Source: Lutibacter sp. B2 (GTDB lineage: Bacteria; Bacillota; Clostridia; Peptostreptococcales; Thermotaleaceae). Taken from it: 64,000 bases of DNA. Location: contig JADPRS010000014.1 in the NCBI GenBank assembly GCA_015686845.1, positions 1-64,000 of the forward strand, written 5' to 3'. Below the pieces are notes generated by a model, which saw only the letters and a list, made by a program, of their open reading frames with translations, was not told the DNA's origin and did not search any database. This document shows positions 1 through 7,754 of the stretch, one piece after another; position 1 is the first letter of the stretch, and each line of letters opens with the position of its first letter. Both the position numbers and the translations under genes were made by a program.

Positions 1-376
1 TCCAACTTGCGTCGTTCCAGTTATGCTTTGAACAGTCGCTGTAGGTGCTACTTGCGCCACTATGATTGCGACGATTGCGCCTGTTTTAGCACTTTCTACT
101 GGATCTCCTGTTGTTGTTCCTGTGGAAGCTACCGGAGTTACTTCAAAGCTTATGTATTTTTCAATGTCTGCCGCTTGAAGCACATAGGTAATTGCTGTTG
201 CTCCTGCAATTGCTGCTTTATTTGTCCCGGATGCATCATCTGAACGATACCACTTGTAGGTTGACGTACCTTCTGCATCTGAGTTCACATCGCTATAGGT
301 GTAATGCCCTGTTAATGTCTGTCCAACTTGCGTCGTTCCAGTTATGCTTTGAACAGTCGCTGTAGGTGCTACTTGC
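1..376 (-). repeat. Ig-like domain repeat with 321-bp period
   Basis: Bases 1-55 are identical to bases 322-376, giving a 321-bp (107-residue) repeat period in the surface protein. The first copy in reading order is complete; the next begins at the window edge. Identity at the nucleotide level points to recent amplification or gene conversion. Confidence 0.9.
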
Positions 377-1968
377 ACTTCTATAACCGCATTAAAGGCA
401 CTTAACCCAGCACCGGTAATCTCAAATTCGTCGCTAGTAGTAGCGTCATTGGTATATTGCTGTTTTGCTCCATCCGTATAAACCGTATAGGTAGTAACAT
501 CACTTGGCAACGTAACAGCCATTGATTGATAATGAGATGCCGGTGTCCACTCAATAACCGGATCGAGCACAGTGCCTACGGAAGTGCGCATCTCTGTTTT
601 CGTATTACTAGTTTTAGCTGAAGTAAATGTTGCCATTAAAATGTATGAGTTTATAGTGCTTCCCGCAACACCCTGAATTGCAAGATCGCCATATTCACTT
701 AACGCTGTTATTTTAGCGGACGCATCAATAGTAATCAGAGCACCTAAGCTTCCAACTCCACCACCGATGCCCGCAGCCTGGCGGTCACCTATAGCTATAA
801 CAGTTGAATTTTCAGTAATCGTTATCGTCCCTCCATCGGCAGCATCTTCTCCACTCCCCACGCCTGCACCCTTATCTCTGCTTGTGGCTGTAACAATTGA
901 ATTACCGCTAATCGTTATTGCTCCGCCGTTACCAACATCACCCCCACCAATACCTGCACCGCCAAAACTACCGCCTGTGGCTGTAACAGTTGGATTTTCA
1001 GTAATCGTTATTGTACCGCCTGCACTGCGGGATGCACCACCAATACCTGCACCATAACCTGTGCTTGTAGCGGTTACTATCCCACCGCTTATGTCAATCG
1101 TACCTCCATCCTTCAGTGCGCCGCCGCCAATGCCGGCACCTTCACCATTTCCTGTAGCGGTTACCATTCCACCGCTTATGCTGACAGAGGCACTCGTCCC
1201 AGCCATACTTCCGCTTCCGATTCCTGCGCCTTTATCCCCACCTGTAGCCGTAATTGTTCCGCCGGTTATAGTAATAGTACCATTGTTTCCACCGTTACCG
1301 TTTCCTATGCCTGCACCATAATCACCACCTATGGCTTCAACACTTCCACTGTTTATTGTTATTGTACCTGCACTCCCCATATATCCACCACCGATACCTG
1401 CAGCAGCATATCCACCTGTAGCAGTTACCGTTCCGTCATTTATGGTTATTGTACCTGCATTTTCAGTTTTTCCTCCACCAATGCCTGCAGCCCATGATCC
1501 TCCTGTTGCATTGAGAGAGCCACTCCCATCAATGCTCAGAGTTGCACCAGTTGGAGCTTGTAATCCAGCTTTATTTTCTCCGCTTTTTAATATATTCGTA
1601 CCGTCAAGAGTTAAATTTACCGTTGCATCGGTCATGTCAAAAGCGCAAGCATCCGGAATTCCACTTATATCGATGTCCACATCGTTTAACGTAATATTAG
1701 CGGTAATCCCACTTTGAACCACAATTCTATCCGCTGTTGTAGTTGCTGAGTTTATGCTGACTGGCGTATCGCTTACTATTGTAAGGACATCTCCTGCATA
1801 TGTATAATCTATATCTAGCTCTCCACCAGTTACCGTCAAGCCCCCTGCTGCATACACCGCATCAGTTACCGTCAAGCCCCCTGCTGCATACACCGGAAAC
1901 ATTGAGACCGGTAGCATGGCTAAAACCATGCACAATATCACTAATAAACTTGTTGTTTTTCTTTTCAT
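1..1968 (-). CDS. Large secreted repeat protein, N-terminal part (runs off left edge)
   Basis: An open frame of 656 codons starts at ATG 1968 behind an AGGAGG site and leaves the window without a stop. It opens with a signal peptide (MKRKTTSLL, hydrophobic core, VYA-AGG cleavage). Residues about 130-400 form nine coils of 25-30 residues built on GAGIGGG and GTITI..G.VTATGG, which suggests a right-handed beta-helix like those in clostridial carbohydrate-binding domain proteins. After a linker come Ig-like repeats of 107 residues (TVQSITGTTQVGQ, YKWYRSD, AADIEKYISFEVTP), a module common in SLH-anchored Firmicutes proteins. The C-terminal anchor is not visible. Base composition is clearly richer in GC than the flanks. 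Adhesion or polysaccharide binding is inferred. Confidence 0.85.
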   Translation of the reverse strand, partial: MKRKTTSLLVILCMVLAMLPVSMFPVYAAGGLTVTDAVYAAGGLTVTGGELDIDYTYAGDVLTIVSDTPVSINSATTTADRIVVQSGITANITLNDVDIDISGIPDACAFDMTDATVNLTLDGTNILKSGENKAGLQAPTGATLSIDGSGSLNATGGSWAAGIGGGKTENAGTITINDGTVTATGGYAAAGIGGGYMGSAGTITINSGSVEAIGGDYGAGIGNGNGGNNGTITITGGTITATGGDKGAGIGSGSMAGTSASVSISGGMVTATGNGEGAGIGGGALKDGGTIDISGGIVTATSTGYGAGIGGASRSAGGTITITENPTVTATGGSFGGAGIGGGDVGNGGAITISGNSIVTATSRDKGAGVGSGEDAADGGTITITENSTVIAIGDRQAAGIGGGVGSLGALITIDASAKITALSEYGDLAIQGVAGSTINSYILMATFTSAKTSNTKTEMRTSVGTVLDPVIEWTPASHYQSMAVTLPSDVTTYTVYTDGAKQQYTNDATTSDEFEITGAGLSAFNAVIEVQVAPTATVQSITGTTQVGQTLTGHYTYSDVNSDAEGTSTYKWYRSDDASGTNKAAIAGATAITYVLQAADIEKYISFEVTPVASTGTTTGDPVESAKTGAIVAIIVAQVAPTATVQSITGTTQVG
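1827..1895 (-). repeat. 36-bp tandem duplication at the signal peptide cleavage site
   Basis: A 33-nt identical block occurs at 1827-1859 and again at 1863-1895, a period of exactly 36 bp. In the protein this repeats VYAAGGLTVT with a two-residue joint, so two consecutive signal-peptidase-like sites (VYA-AGG) stand 12 residues apart. The duplication is in frame. Confidence 0.95.
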
Positions 1969-2026
1969 ATTTTCTTTCCTCCTATTTTTATCTGTCCACG
2001 ATACTTGCTTATTTCTTACTGGGCAT

Positions 2027-2215
2027 ATCTGTTTTCTTACATCTTCAGGCAAAGAGTCTTTCGTAATAGAACGCCTTGCTTTCATGCTTTCTATGATTGT
2101 TTCGCATCCGTGCGCGACATGCCATTCGATTAACTCCAAAAGAGAAATTAAAATTTACCATTGTGCGGATATTTGTGCACCAATTTGTGGCATGGCATTC
2201 TTAATGTTTTCATCC
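2027..2215 (-). pseudogene. lemA fragment, broken second copy
   Basis: The minus strand from ATG 2215 reads MDENIKNAMPQIGAQISAQW, then a TAA stop, then in the same frame ILISLLELIEW and SMKARRSITKDSLPEDVRKQ. This follows, residue by residue, the intact-frame LemA-like gene at 2719-3270 (MDENINNAMLQIG, TSLLELTKG, QARRSITKGSSPDDVIKQ). Similarity stops just before the leader of the surface protein gene. It is a truncated duplicate with a nonsense mutation and no possible full product. Confidence 0.85.
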
Positions 2216-2323
2216 ATACCAGCACCCATTTTCGCTGATGCCACTATACTAACCTTACCCCCTTCTATTCCTGACATCAAATTATTTACCAAGCCTTTTG
2301 AGGGATAACACATATCTTATTCC

Positions 2324-2596
2324 TCAAAAGGGGCAATGATTCCCGAAATCTAAAGGTGCCCTTGCACATCGTTCTGTGGATTTACAACCCACTCTCAAGC
2401 CAACATCCCCAATATCCTTAGTGTATACATTGCCATTTACAGGTTCATAAGTAAAACCCGCATCCATAAGTTCATTTGAATATGCTTCAAGCTGTTATCA
2501 CAACCTCTTCTGTACCCCCACACGCCGTCATTGCAAAAATGCATAGAATCAACGTCAAAGCCATTACTAATAGATAGTGATAATTTTTTTCATCAT
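2324..2596 (-). pseudogene. Frameshifted small lipoprotein relic
   Basis: Behind GGAGAATT the frame starts ATG ATG AAA AAA ATT and soon hits TAG. A second frame carries a lipoprotein signal (LLVMALTLILCIFAMTAC, then GGTEEV) and ends at TGA; the first frame then resumes (SNELMDAGFTYEPVNGNVY) to a TGA at 2324-2326. Two compensating frameshifts would restore one lipoprotein of about 90 residues. No family was recognised for the mature part. Confidence 0.65.
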
Positions 2597-2718
2597 AATT
2601 CTCCTTTTCTTCTTATGCATCAACTTATTATTTTTATGTATAATTCACAGGTTTACACGTCTATCTTCATATCTAAACGTCTATTTTATGGATTTTACTA
2701 TTACAAATAACTAATCTT

Positions 2719-3270
2719 TTAGGCAGTACCCCTACCATTTTCAGGCTTTTCATTCTGTTCTTCTAAATAAGCTCGCTTGGAAAATCCAAGAATACCTGCA
2801 GCCATAGATGCCGGAAACATACGGATAGAATGATTTAATTTTGTCACACTATCGTTATAAATCAGCCTGCTAGTAGAAATCATCTTTTCATATTGATTCA
2901 CAGCATTCATTGTTTTGATATATGTACTATCCGCCTTTAAATCTGGATAGCTTTCTGCCACTGCTATAATTTTATCCTTAGCCTCAGCAATAATATTTGC
3001 CTGTTTAATCACATCGTCAGGAGAAGATCCCTTCGTTATAGAGCGTCTTGCTTGAATGGTCTCTTTTATCGTCTTGTATTCATGTTCAGCATATCCCTTG
3101 GTTAACTCCAAAAGGGAAGTCAACGCATCCCATCTTGATGATACCTGAACGCCAATTTGTAACATGGCATTGTTAATATTTTCATCCATTACCACAAGAA
3201 TACGCTATACAGAAATGATCCAAAAAATAAGCGCCACAATAATAATTCCATATGCAATAATGTAATACAT
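2719..3270 (-). pseudogene. lemA-like gene interrupted by one amber codon
   Basis: From ATG 3270, behind GGAGGAAAACTT, the frame encodes one membrane helix (MYYIIAYGIIIVALIFWIIS), then a TAG at 3207-3205, then continues in frame through a LemA domain (SLLELTKGYAEHEYKTIKE, RRSITKG, YPDLKAD) to the stop at 2719. With the amber codon read through, the length (183 residues) and domain order match typical LemA proteins. A product starting at GTG 3195 would be 158 residues, lack the membrane anchor and have no visible ribosome-binding site. I call it a recently inactivated gene; restart or readthrough remains possible. LemA function is poorly known. Confidence 0.75.
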
Positions 3271-3497
3271 AAGTTTTCCTCCGTATTTTTACAGTACAGC
3301 AAAATTGCTATTTTCTAATTCCCTTTATAGGTTCTAAAGCCTATGTTAAGCAGTTCTGCCTACAGTAATCAACTCATTGTAATTTTGATATTTAAGGTTT
3401 ACACTAAAATCATAGCAGATTTATCCTTACTAAAATGTCCCATGCATGAATTGATACATTTTTGACATAAAACGACTAGCTTATAGGATTACTTCAT

Positions 3498-3505
3498 GAT
3501 ATAAT
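3498..3505 (+). promoter_or_regulatory. Extended -10 promoter element for the LytTR regulator
   Basis: TGATATAAT lies about 35 bp before the start codon and fits an extended -10 box. A convincing -35 at the usual distance was not seen. Confidence 0.4.
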
Positions 3506-3540
3506 ATGTTTTATAAAATAATAGAATTAGGCGGGTTTTT

Positions 3541-4266
3541 ATGTTAAAAATAGCTATTTGCGATGATAATATTTCAGATCTCTCGAATATAGTTTCCATC
3601 ATAGAAGATTATCGGTCTTTGCAAAGAGATAAAAATGACATTAAATATACAGCATTTCAAAATGCTGCTGATTTAATTGCAGCAATGGAGAGTGGACAAG
3701 AGTACAACCTAGTACTATTAGATATTTTAATGCCTTTTATTACAGGAATGGATGCAGCGAAGGAAATACGGCAATTCAATCAAGACGTCAAAATCATTTT
3801 TATGACCTCTTCTCCCGAGTTTGCAGTTGAATCTTATTCCGTAGATGCGTATTATTACGCGCTGAAGCCTGTTTGGAAGAAAAAGCTGTTTGTCTTGTTG
3901 GATAAGGTGATTTCTGAAACGGAAATCCAATCGGGTGCAAGTTTTTTAATAAAAAGCAGAACTGGATTGACTAGGATTTATATCAAACGATTGGAATTTG
4001 TGGAGGTAGTTGGCAGAACCATACTCTATCATCTAACGGCTGGCTCTGTCGTAGAGGCGATTGGTTCTTTGCGTGAACTTGAAAAAGAGCTTCTATCCAA
4101 CCCTTGCTTTATCAAGACGCATCGCTCATATATCATTAATATGGAACATATCGACACCATCAGCCAAAGGGAAATCAAAATGCAGTCGCACGCCTTAGTG
4201 CCAATGGCAAAGGCGAATTGCAATACAGTTAAGTCGGCTTATATCACATTTGCATTTAAGGAGTAA
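3541..4266 (+). CDS. LytTR-family response regulator (AgrA/LytR type)
   Basis: The product (241 residues) has a receiver domain (1-120) with the acidic pair D8/D9, the phosphoacceptor D61 in VLLDILMP, T89 and K109, followed by a LytTR DNA-binding domain (about 137-238) with the typical KTHRSYIINMEHI segment. Such regulators pair with GHKL sensor kinases encoded directly downstream. Here the kinase frame begins at 4269 but is destroyed, so this is an orphan regulator. Codon use is less AT-rich than in the core genes, which hints at transfer. Its targets are unknown. Confidence 0.9.
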   Translation: MLKIAICDDNISDLSNIVSIIEDYRSLQRDKNDIKYTAFQNAADLIAAMESGQEYNLVLLDILMPFITGMDAAKEIRQFNQDVKIIFMTSSPEFAVESYSVDAYYYALKPVWKKKLFVLLDKVISETEIQSGASFLIKSRTGLTRIYIKRLEFVEVVGRTILYHLTAGSVVEAIGSLRELEKELLSNPCFIKTHRSYIINMEHIDTISQREIKMQSHALVPMAKANCNTVKSAYITFAFKE

Positions 4267-4268
4267 AC

Positions 4269-4809
4269 ATGCTGGATTATATACGATCGATTCTAAGCCT
4301 TATTTTTGCAATCAGCGTGATGTAAAATCAAATACAAGAAGAACCGCTATCGTGATTGTTTTGGATAGGTTTATTTTGTTCCATTACGGTTACCCATTTT
4401 TTATGCAACTATATCCCCTTCTTGTCCACCTTCCAGTATTTTTAGCTTTTATGTTCGTATCAAAGTTTAAAGCAACCAAGGTGTTTTTTATTCTTTCGAC
4501 TGTTATTGCAATCAGTACGTCATTATTTATTCTATTGGAATGTATAATATCCACGAGGTAATAGACAAATTCAGTGTTAAGTATGGTGTGCTGTTTAAAA
4601 TCATGTTCAAAAACAAACATGACAAGCTCTTCATATAAATTACGAACAGCTACGAAAGCAAAGTGGCGTTTTCGGATGATATGCCTATAAGCACAAAGGA
4701 AAATCATGGTCTTGGCACGAAAAGTATTGCAGCGATAGCATAAAAATACGGCGGTGTGTATTCTTTCACCTCCGTATATGGAGTCTTTACTAAAAGCATC
4801 ATCTTGTAG
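4269..4809 (+). pseudogene. Degraded GHKL sensor histidine kinase
   Basis: Three pieces remain. ATG 4269 starts MLDYIRSILSLIFAISVM and stops; another frame (about 4340-4561) keeps a membrane segment with YGYPFFMQLYPLLVHLPVF, typical of AgrC-like kinases; and 4606-4809 reads FKNKHDKLFI, stop, ITNSYESKVAFSDD, ENHGLGTKSIAAIA, stop, KYGGVYSF, which is the G-box end of a GHKL ATPase domain. About 540 bp stand where about 1300 would be expected, so there is also an internal deletion. Confidence 0.85.
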
Positions 4810-4879
4810 TAAAGTAGAGCGGTATCAAATCTCAAGGACAACAAAAAACGACTATGCAATAATAAGAAGATAATTTCTG

Positions 4880-5153
4880 CATGTAAGTATTTCTGCAAAT
4901 TCTAGTGTCACTTGAGCAGTAAGCAAATGGTCTTTCTTTTCTTTCTCTAACCATCCATACATATTGCTAGGAGCAATATCACTTCCTTTCAAAATGCTTT
5001 AACACTGGCGGACTTAGAAGAATAGTATTTTTCTATAATTTCTATTTTTTCTTTTTCAGTAAATCTAGGACTCATAAATTAAACACCTCCCATTAGCTAG
5101 CAGTGTAACTAATTTGAAGGTGCTATTCTATACGTCTTATTGTGTAGCGCTTA
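4880..5153 (-). mobile_element. Remnant of an IS66-family element (terminal end plus tnpA fragment)
   Basis: Reading leftwards from 5153 the sequence begins GTAAGCGCTACACAATAAG, which fits the GTAAGCG ends typical of IS66-family elements. After GGAGGTG an ATG at 5075 opens MSPRFTEKEKIEIIEKYY, a helix-turn-helix transposase start. A frameshift follows KAF; the next frame gives APSNMYGWLEKEKKD, again typical of the family. The rest of the element, including tnpB, tnpC and the other end, is missing. Confidence 0.65.
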
Positions 5154-5184
5154 CCATAAACACCATATTTCTACTCATTTCAAA

Positions 5185-5223
5185 GGGGCAAAAATCGTAT
5201 TTTTTTAGTCCGATTTTTGCCCC
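5185..5223 (-). terminator. Strong hairpin between the IS66 end and the RlmCD-like gene
   Basis: GGGGCAAAAATCG at 5185-5197 pairs perfectly with 5211-5223 (13 bp, 13-nt loop). On the minus strand it follows the stop of the methyltransferase gene by 39 bases, so it is probably its terminator, although only a short T run follows. Confidence 0.5.
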
Positions 5224-5261
5224 AATTTCACTTTCAACCCACAACATATTGTGGATATATT

Positions 5262-6641
5262 CTATTTTTCACCCTTAAAACCACATTTTGTCATCAGAAC
5301 CACACACTCCACATGCATCGTATGCGGAAACATATCTACGGGTTGTACCTCTTCTGCCTTGTACCCTCTCTCATCAAGATACTTAAGATCCCTTGCCAAA
5401 GTAGCAGGATTGCAAGAAACATAAACAACTCTTTTCGGATTCATCTTAACAATGGTATCTAAGACAACCTCATCACAGCCCTTTCTTGGTGGATCTACCA
5501 CTACCACATCCGCTTTTATCCCTTTCTCATAAAGCTTAGGCACGACTTCTTCTGCTGCACCAGAAAAAAACTCAGCATTATCAATATCATTGATTTTTGC
5601 ATTTTCTTTTGCATCCTCTATAGCCGCATCTACAATCTCTATCCCATATACCTTTTTAGCCTTCTGTGCTAAAAATAAAGATATAGTCCCTATTCCACAA
5701 TAAATATCATATACAATCTCATCCCCTGTAAGTCCTGCATACTCTAATGCCTTTTCATATAATACTTTCGTTTGCACTGGATTTACTTGAAAGAATGAAA
5801 GAGGTGATATTTTAAATTGTAAATCTCCTATAGTATCAACGATGAAATCTTGCCCATATAAAGTCTTATTCTCTACTCCTAAAATACGATTGCCTTTTTT
5901 CGTATTCATATTTTGTACAATACTTGTAATACCAGGTATATTTTCTTTTAACATATTAACCATCTTATTTTTATATAATATCTCTTTTCCATTAGTTATA
6001 ATTACTACCATAATCTGATCTGTAGCAAAAGCTACCTTTGTTAAAATATGGCGAATTAATCCTTTGCCGCTTTTCTCATCATATACAGAAATACTATTTT
6101 CATTTATAAATTGTCTCATTACCTTTATAATCTTTTCATTGATAGGATGTTGTATGTTGCATAGATCTGCATCAACAATCGTATGTGTTTTCTTTTTATA
6201 AAATCCTATAAGTGTTTTCCCATCTATACACCCTACTGGAAATTGTGCTTTATTTCTATAATTATATGGATTGTCCATTCCTACTGTATCGTGAATCATA
6301 ACATTTTCTAACTTTCCAATTCTTTCAATATCATCTTTTACTATTCTTGTTTTTAATTCTAATTGTGCAGAATACTCCATGTTTTGCGTTTGACACCCTC
6401 CACAAACCCTTGTAATACTGCAGACAGGTTCTATGCGGTTCTTTGATGGGGTGACTAGTTTCACGATTTTACCCATTGCATAATCTTTCTTTACCATATC
6501 TATTTTAGCCTTCACTTCATCCCCTGGTACTGCACCATCTACAAATGCGGTAAATCCATCAATCTTACCAATACCTTCTCCACGGGTTCCTAGTTCCTCA
6601 ATTTTTACTGTATAGATTTCATTTTTTATGATACCATTCAT
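5262..6641 (-). CDS. rlmD: 23S rRNA (uracil-5-)-methyltransferase, RlmCD/RumA family
   Basis: The product (459 residues) places the methyl group of S-adenosylmethionine on C5 of uridines in 23S rRNA. It has an N-terminal TRAM domain (about 1-62), four iron-sulfur cysteines (C74, C80, C83, C161), the FFQVNP motif (283-288), the methionine-binding motif YDIYCGIGT (311-319), DPPRKG (383-388) and the nucleophile C410 in VSCNPATLARDL. Start ATG follows AAGGAGAATAA. Firmicutes usually carry one or two paralogues with RlmC and/or RlmD activity; the site specificity cannot be told from sequence, so the symbol is tentative. Confidence 0.88.
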   Translation of the reverse strand: MNGIIKNEIYTVKIEELGTRGEGIGKIDGFTAFVDGAVPGDEVKAKIDMVKKDYAMGKIVKLVTPSKNRIEPVCSITRVCGGCQTQNMEYSAQLELKTRIVKDDIERIGKLENVMIHDTVGMDNPYNYRNKAQFPVGCIDGKTLIGFYKKKTHTIVDADLCNIQHPINEKIIKVMRQFINENSISVYDEKSGKGLIRHILTKVAFATDQIMVVIITNGKEILYKNKMVNMLKENIPGITSIVQNMNTKKGNRILGVENKTLYGQDFIVDTIGDLQFKISPLSFFQVNPVQTKVLYEKALEYAGLTGDEIVYDIYCGIGTISLFLAQKAKKVYGIEIVDAAIEDAKENAKINDIDNAEFFSGAAEEVVPKLYEKGIKADVVVVDPPRKGCDEVVLDTIVKMNPKRVVYVSCNPATLARDLKYLDERGYKAEEVQPVDMFPHTMHVECVVLMTKCGFKGEK

Positions 6642-6737
6642 TCATTTATTCTCCTTCTATTTCAATCTCTAATTTTCTCACTCTATAGTCTTTATTATAC
6701 TGTAACCTATATAAAAATAAAATAAAAGCAAAAAAAC

Positions 6738-6755
6738 AGGACCTTTTTAGGTCCT
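6738..6755 (-). terminator. Terminator of the thioesterase-fxsA unit
   Basis: AGGACCT pairs with AGGTCCT around a four-base loop and is followed on the minus strand by a G and a run of seven T. It lies downstream of fxsA. The remaining bases of the 6642-6864 gap show nothing else. Confidence 0.85.
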
Positions 6756-6864
6756 ACAAGTAGAATCAGTTACTTCCTGTGATTTTAAAAGCCATATCAT
6801 AGATTATAAGACATAATTTTTATTTTTATACATGTTTAAGCATATTTTTAAAAAAATAATGCAT

Positions 6865-7260
6865 TTATCTTCTAAAATAAAAATTTGCATTGCCTTCTTC
6901 TATCATTTTTTGTATTTTCCTTTTTATGTACACTTTAATCAGTTCTCTTGGAATAGGAAGGACTAATAAAAATCCAAGGGTATCTGTTAATATTCCTGGA
7001 GTAAGTAACATTGCTCCTCCTACAAGAACGCACAACCCATTAAGTAGTTGATCACCAGGCATTCTTCCTGATTGCATTTCATGTCTTATTCTAAACAAGA
7101 TCTCTTTTCCTTGAGATTTTGCAAAATAGGCTCCAAGGACACCCGTAAATATAACGATTCCTAAGGTATATATAAATCCAATATTGTTACTTAATTTCAA
7201 TAATATAGTTAATTCTACTAATGGCACTATTGTAAACAATAAAATTAGTCGAATCAACAT
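6865..7260 (-). CDS. FxsA-family membrane protein
   Basis: This 131-residue protein has the FxsA fold signature: an N-terminal hydrophobic hairpin (LIRLILLFTIVPLVELTIL, IGFIYTLGIVIFTGVLGAYFAK), a middle cytoplasmic stretch and GGAMLLTPGILTDTLGFLL. FxsA was named for relieving exclusion of phage T7 by F plasmid in E. coli; its normal role is unknown. I choose ATG 7260, which overlaps the stop of the upstream thioesterase (TAATG), implying translational coupling. A further upstream ATG in frame lies inside that gene. Confidence 0.85.
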   Translation of the reverse strand: MLIRLILLFTIVPLVELTILLKLSNNIGFIYTLGIVIFTGVLGAYFAKSQGKEILFRIRHEMQSGRMPGDQLLNGLCVLVGGAMLLTPGILTDTLGFLLVLPIPRELIKVYIKRKIQKMIEEGNANFYFRR

Positions 7261-7688
7261 TATAATCCCACCTTTTCCATACATTCACTTAACATATTCC
7301 ATACTTTAGGATTTGTTCTTTTAAAATTTACAGGTTTCAAATTTTTATTTACAAAAGCATGTGTTGTCGAACCTGTGGCTAATATGGTTTCATCTTTTTT
7401 TCTTATTACTTCATATTGAAATTCTAATCGTACGCCTTTTAGATTTTTGATTGTTGTTCTAATAGACAATTCATCATCATACTTTGCAGAATCTTTATAG
7501 CTACATTGACTTTCAATAACAGGCAATATAATTCCTTCTTCTTCAAGTTGTGCATAAGTATATCCTAGCGATCTAAAAAATTCTGTTCTACCTACTTCAA
7601 ACCATGTGTAATAATTTCCATAATAAACGACCCCCATCTGGTCCGTCTCTTCATATCTTACTCTAATAAATGCATCGTTATAGTACAT
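7260..7688 (-). CDS. Acyl-CoA thioesterase, YbgC/FadM type (hot-dog fold)
   Basis: A 142-residue hot-dog thioesterase. Near the N-terminus it shows VRYEETDQMGVVYYGNYYTWFEVGR split over the active helix, with D17-type aspartate (TDQMG) as catalytic residue in the YbgC/4-hydroxybenzoyl-CoA thioesterase family. The substrate is probably an acyl-CoA but cannot be named. It forms a coupled pair with the following fxsA gene and lies just after the pyk terminator. Confidence 0.85.
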   Translation of the reverse strand: MYYNDAFIRVRYEETDQMGVVYYGNYYTWFEVGRTEFFRSLGYTYAQLEEEGIILPVIESQCSYKDSAKYDDELSIRTTIKNLKGVRLEFQYEVIRKKDETILATGSTTHAFVNKNLKPVNFKRTNPKVWNMLSECMEKVGL

Positions 7689-7718
7689 AAAAACTAACCC
7701 CCCCTTTAAATATGTATA

Positions 7719-7751
7719 AAATCAGCCGAACTTAGAAAGTTCAGCTGATTT
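7719..7751 (-). terminator. Terminator of the dnaE-pfkA-pyk operon
   Basis: AAATCAGC (7719-7726) pairs with GCTGATTT (7744-7751), one mismatch, then GAACTT with AAGTTC around a 3-nt loop. It directly follows the pyk stop on the minus strand. Confidence 0.85.
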
Positions 7752-7754
7752 TTA

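Noticed and set aside
400-1550. Regularly spaced short repeats resembling a CRISPR array
   Set aside because: The repeats are degenerate, coding and in frame (protein beta-helix coils), with no constant repeat or unique spacer structure.
767-1717. Proline-rich open frames on the plus strand
   Set aside because: They are the antisense of the glycine-rich GAGIGGG coils of the minus-strand surface protein, with no ribosome-binding sites.
1916-2308. 130-residue open frame on the plus strand
   Set aside because: It is antisense to the surface protein start and the lemA fragment; the minus-strand reading explains the sequence.
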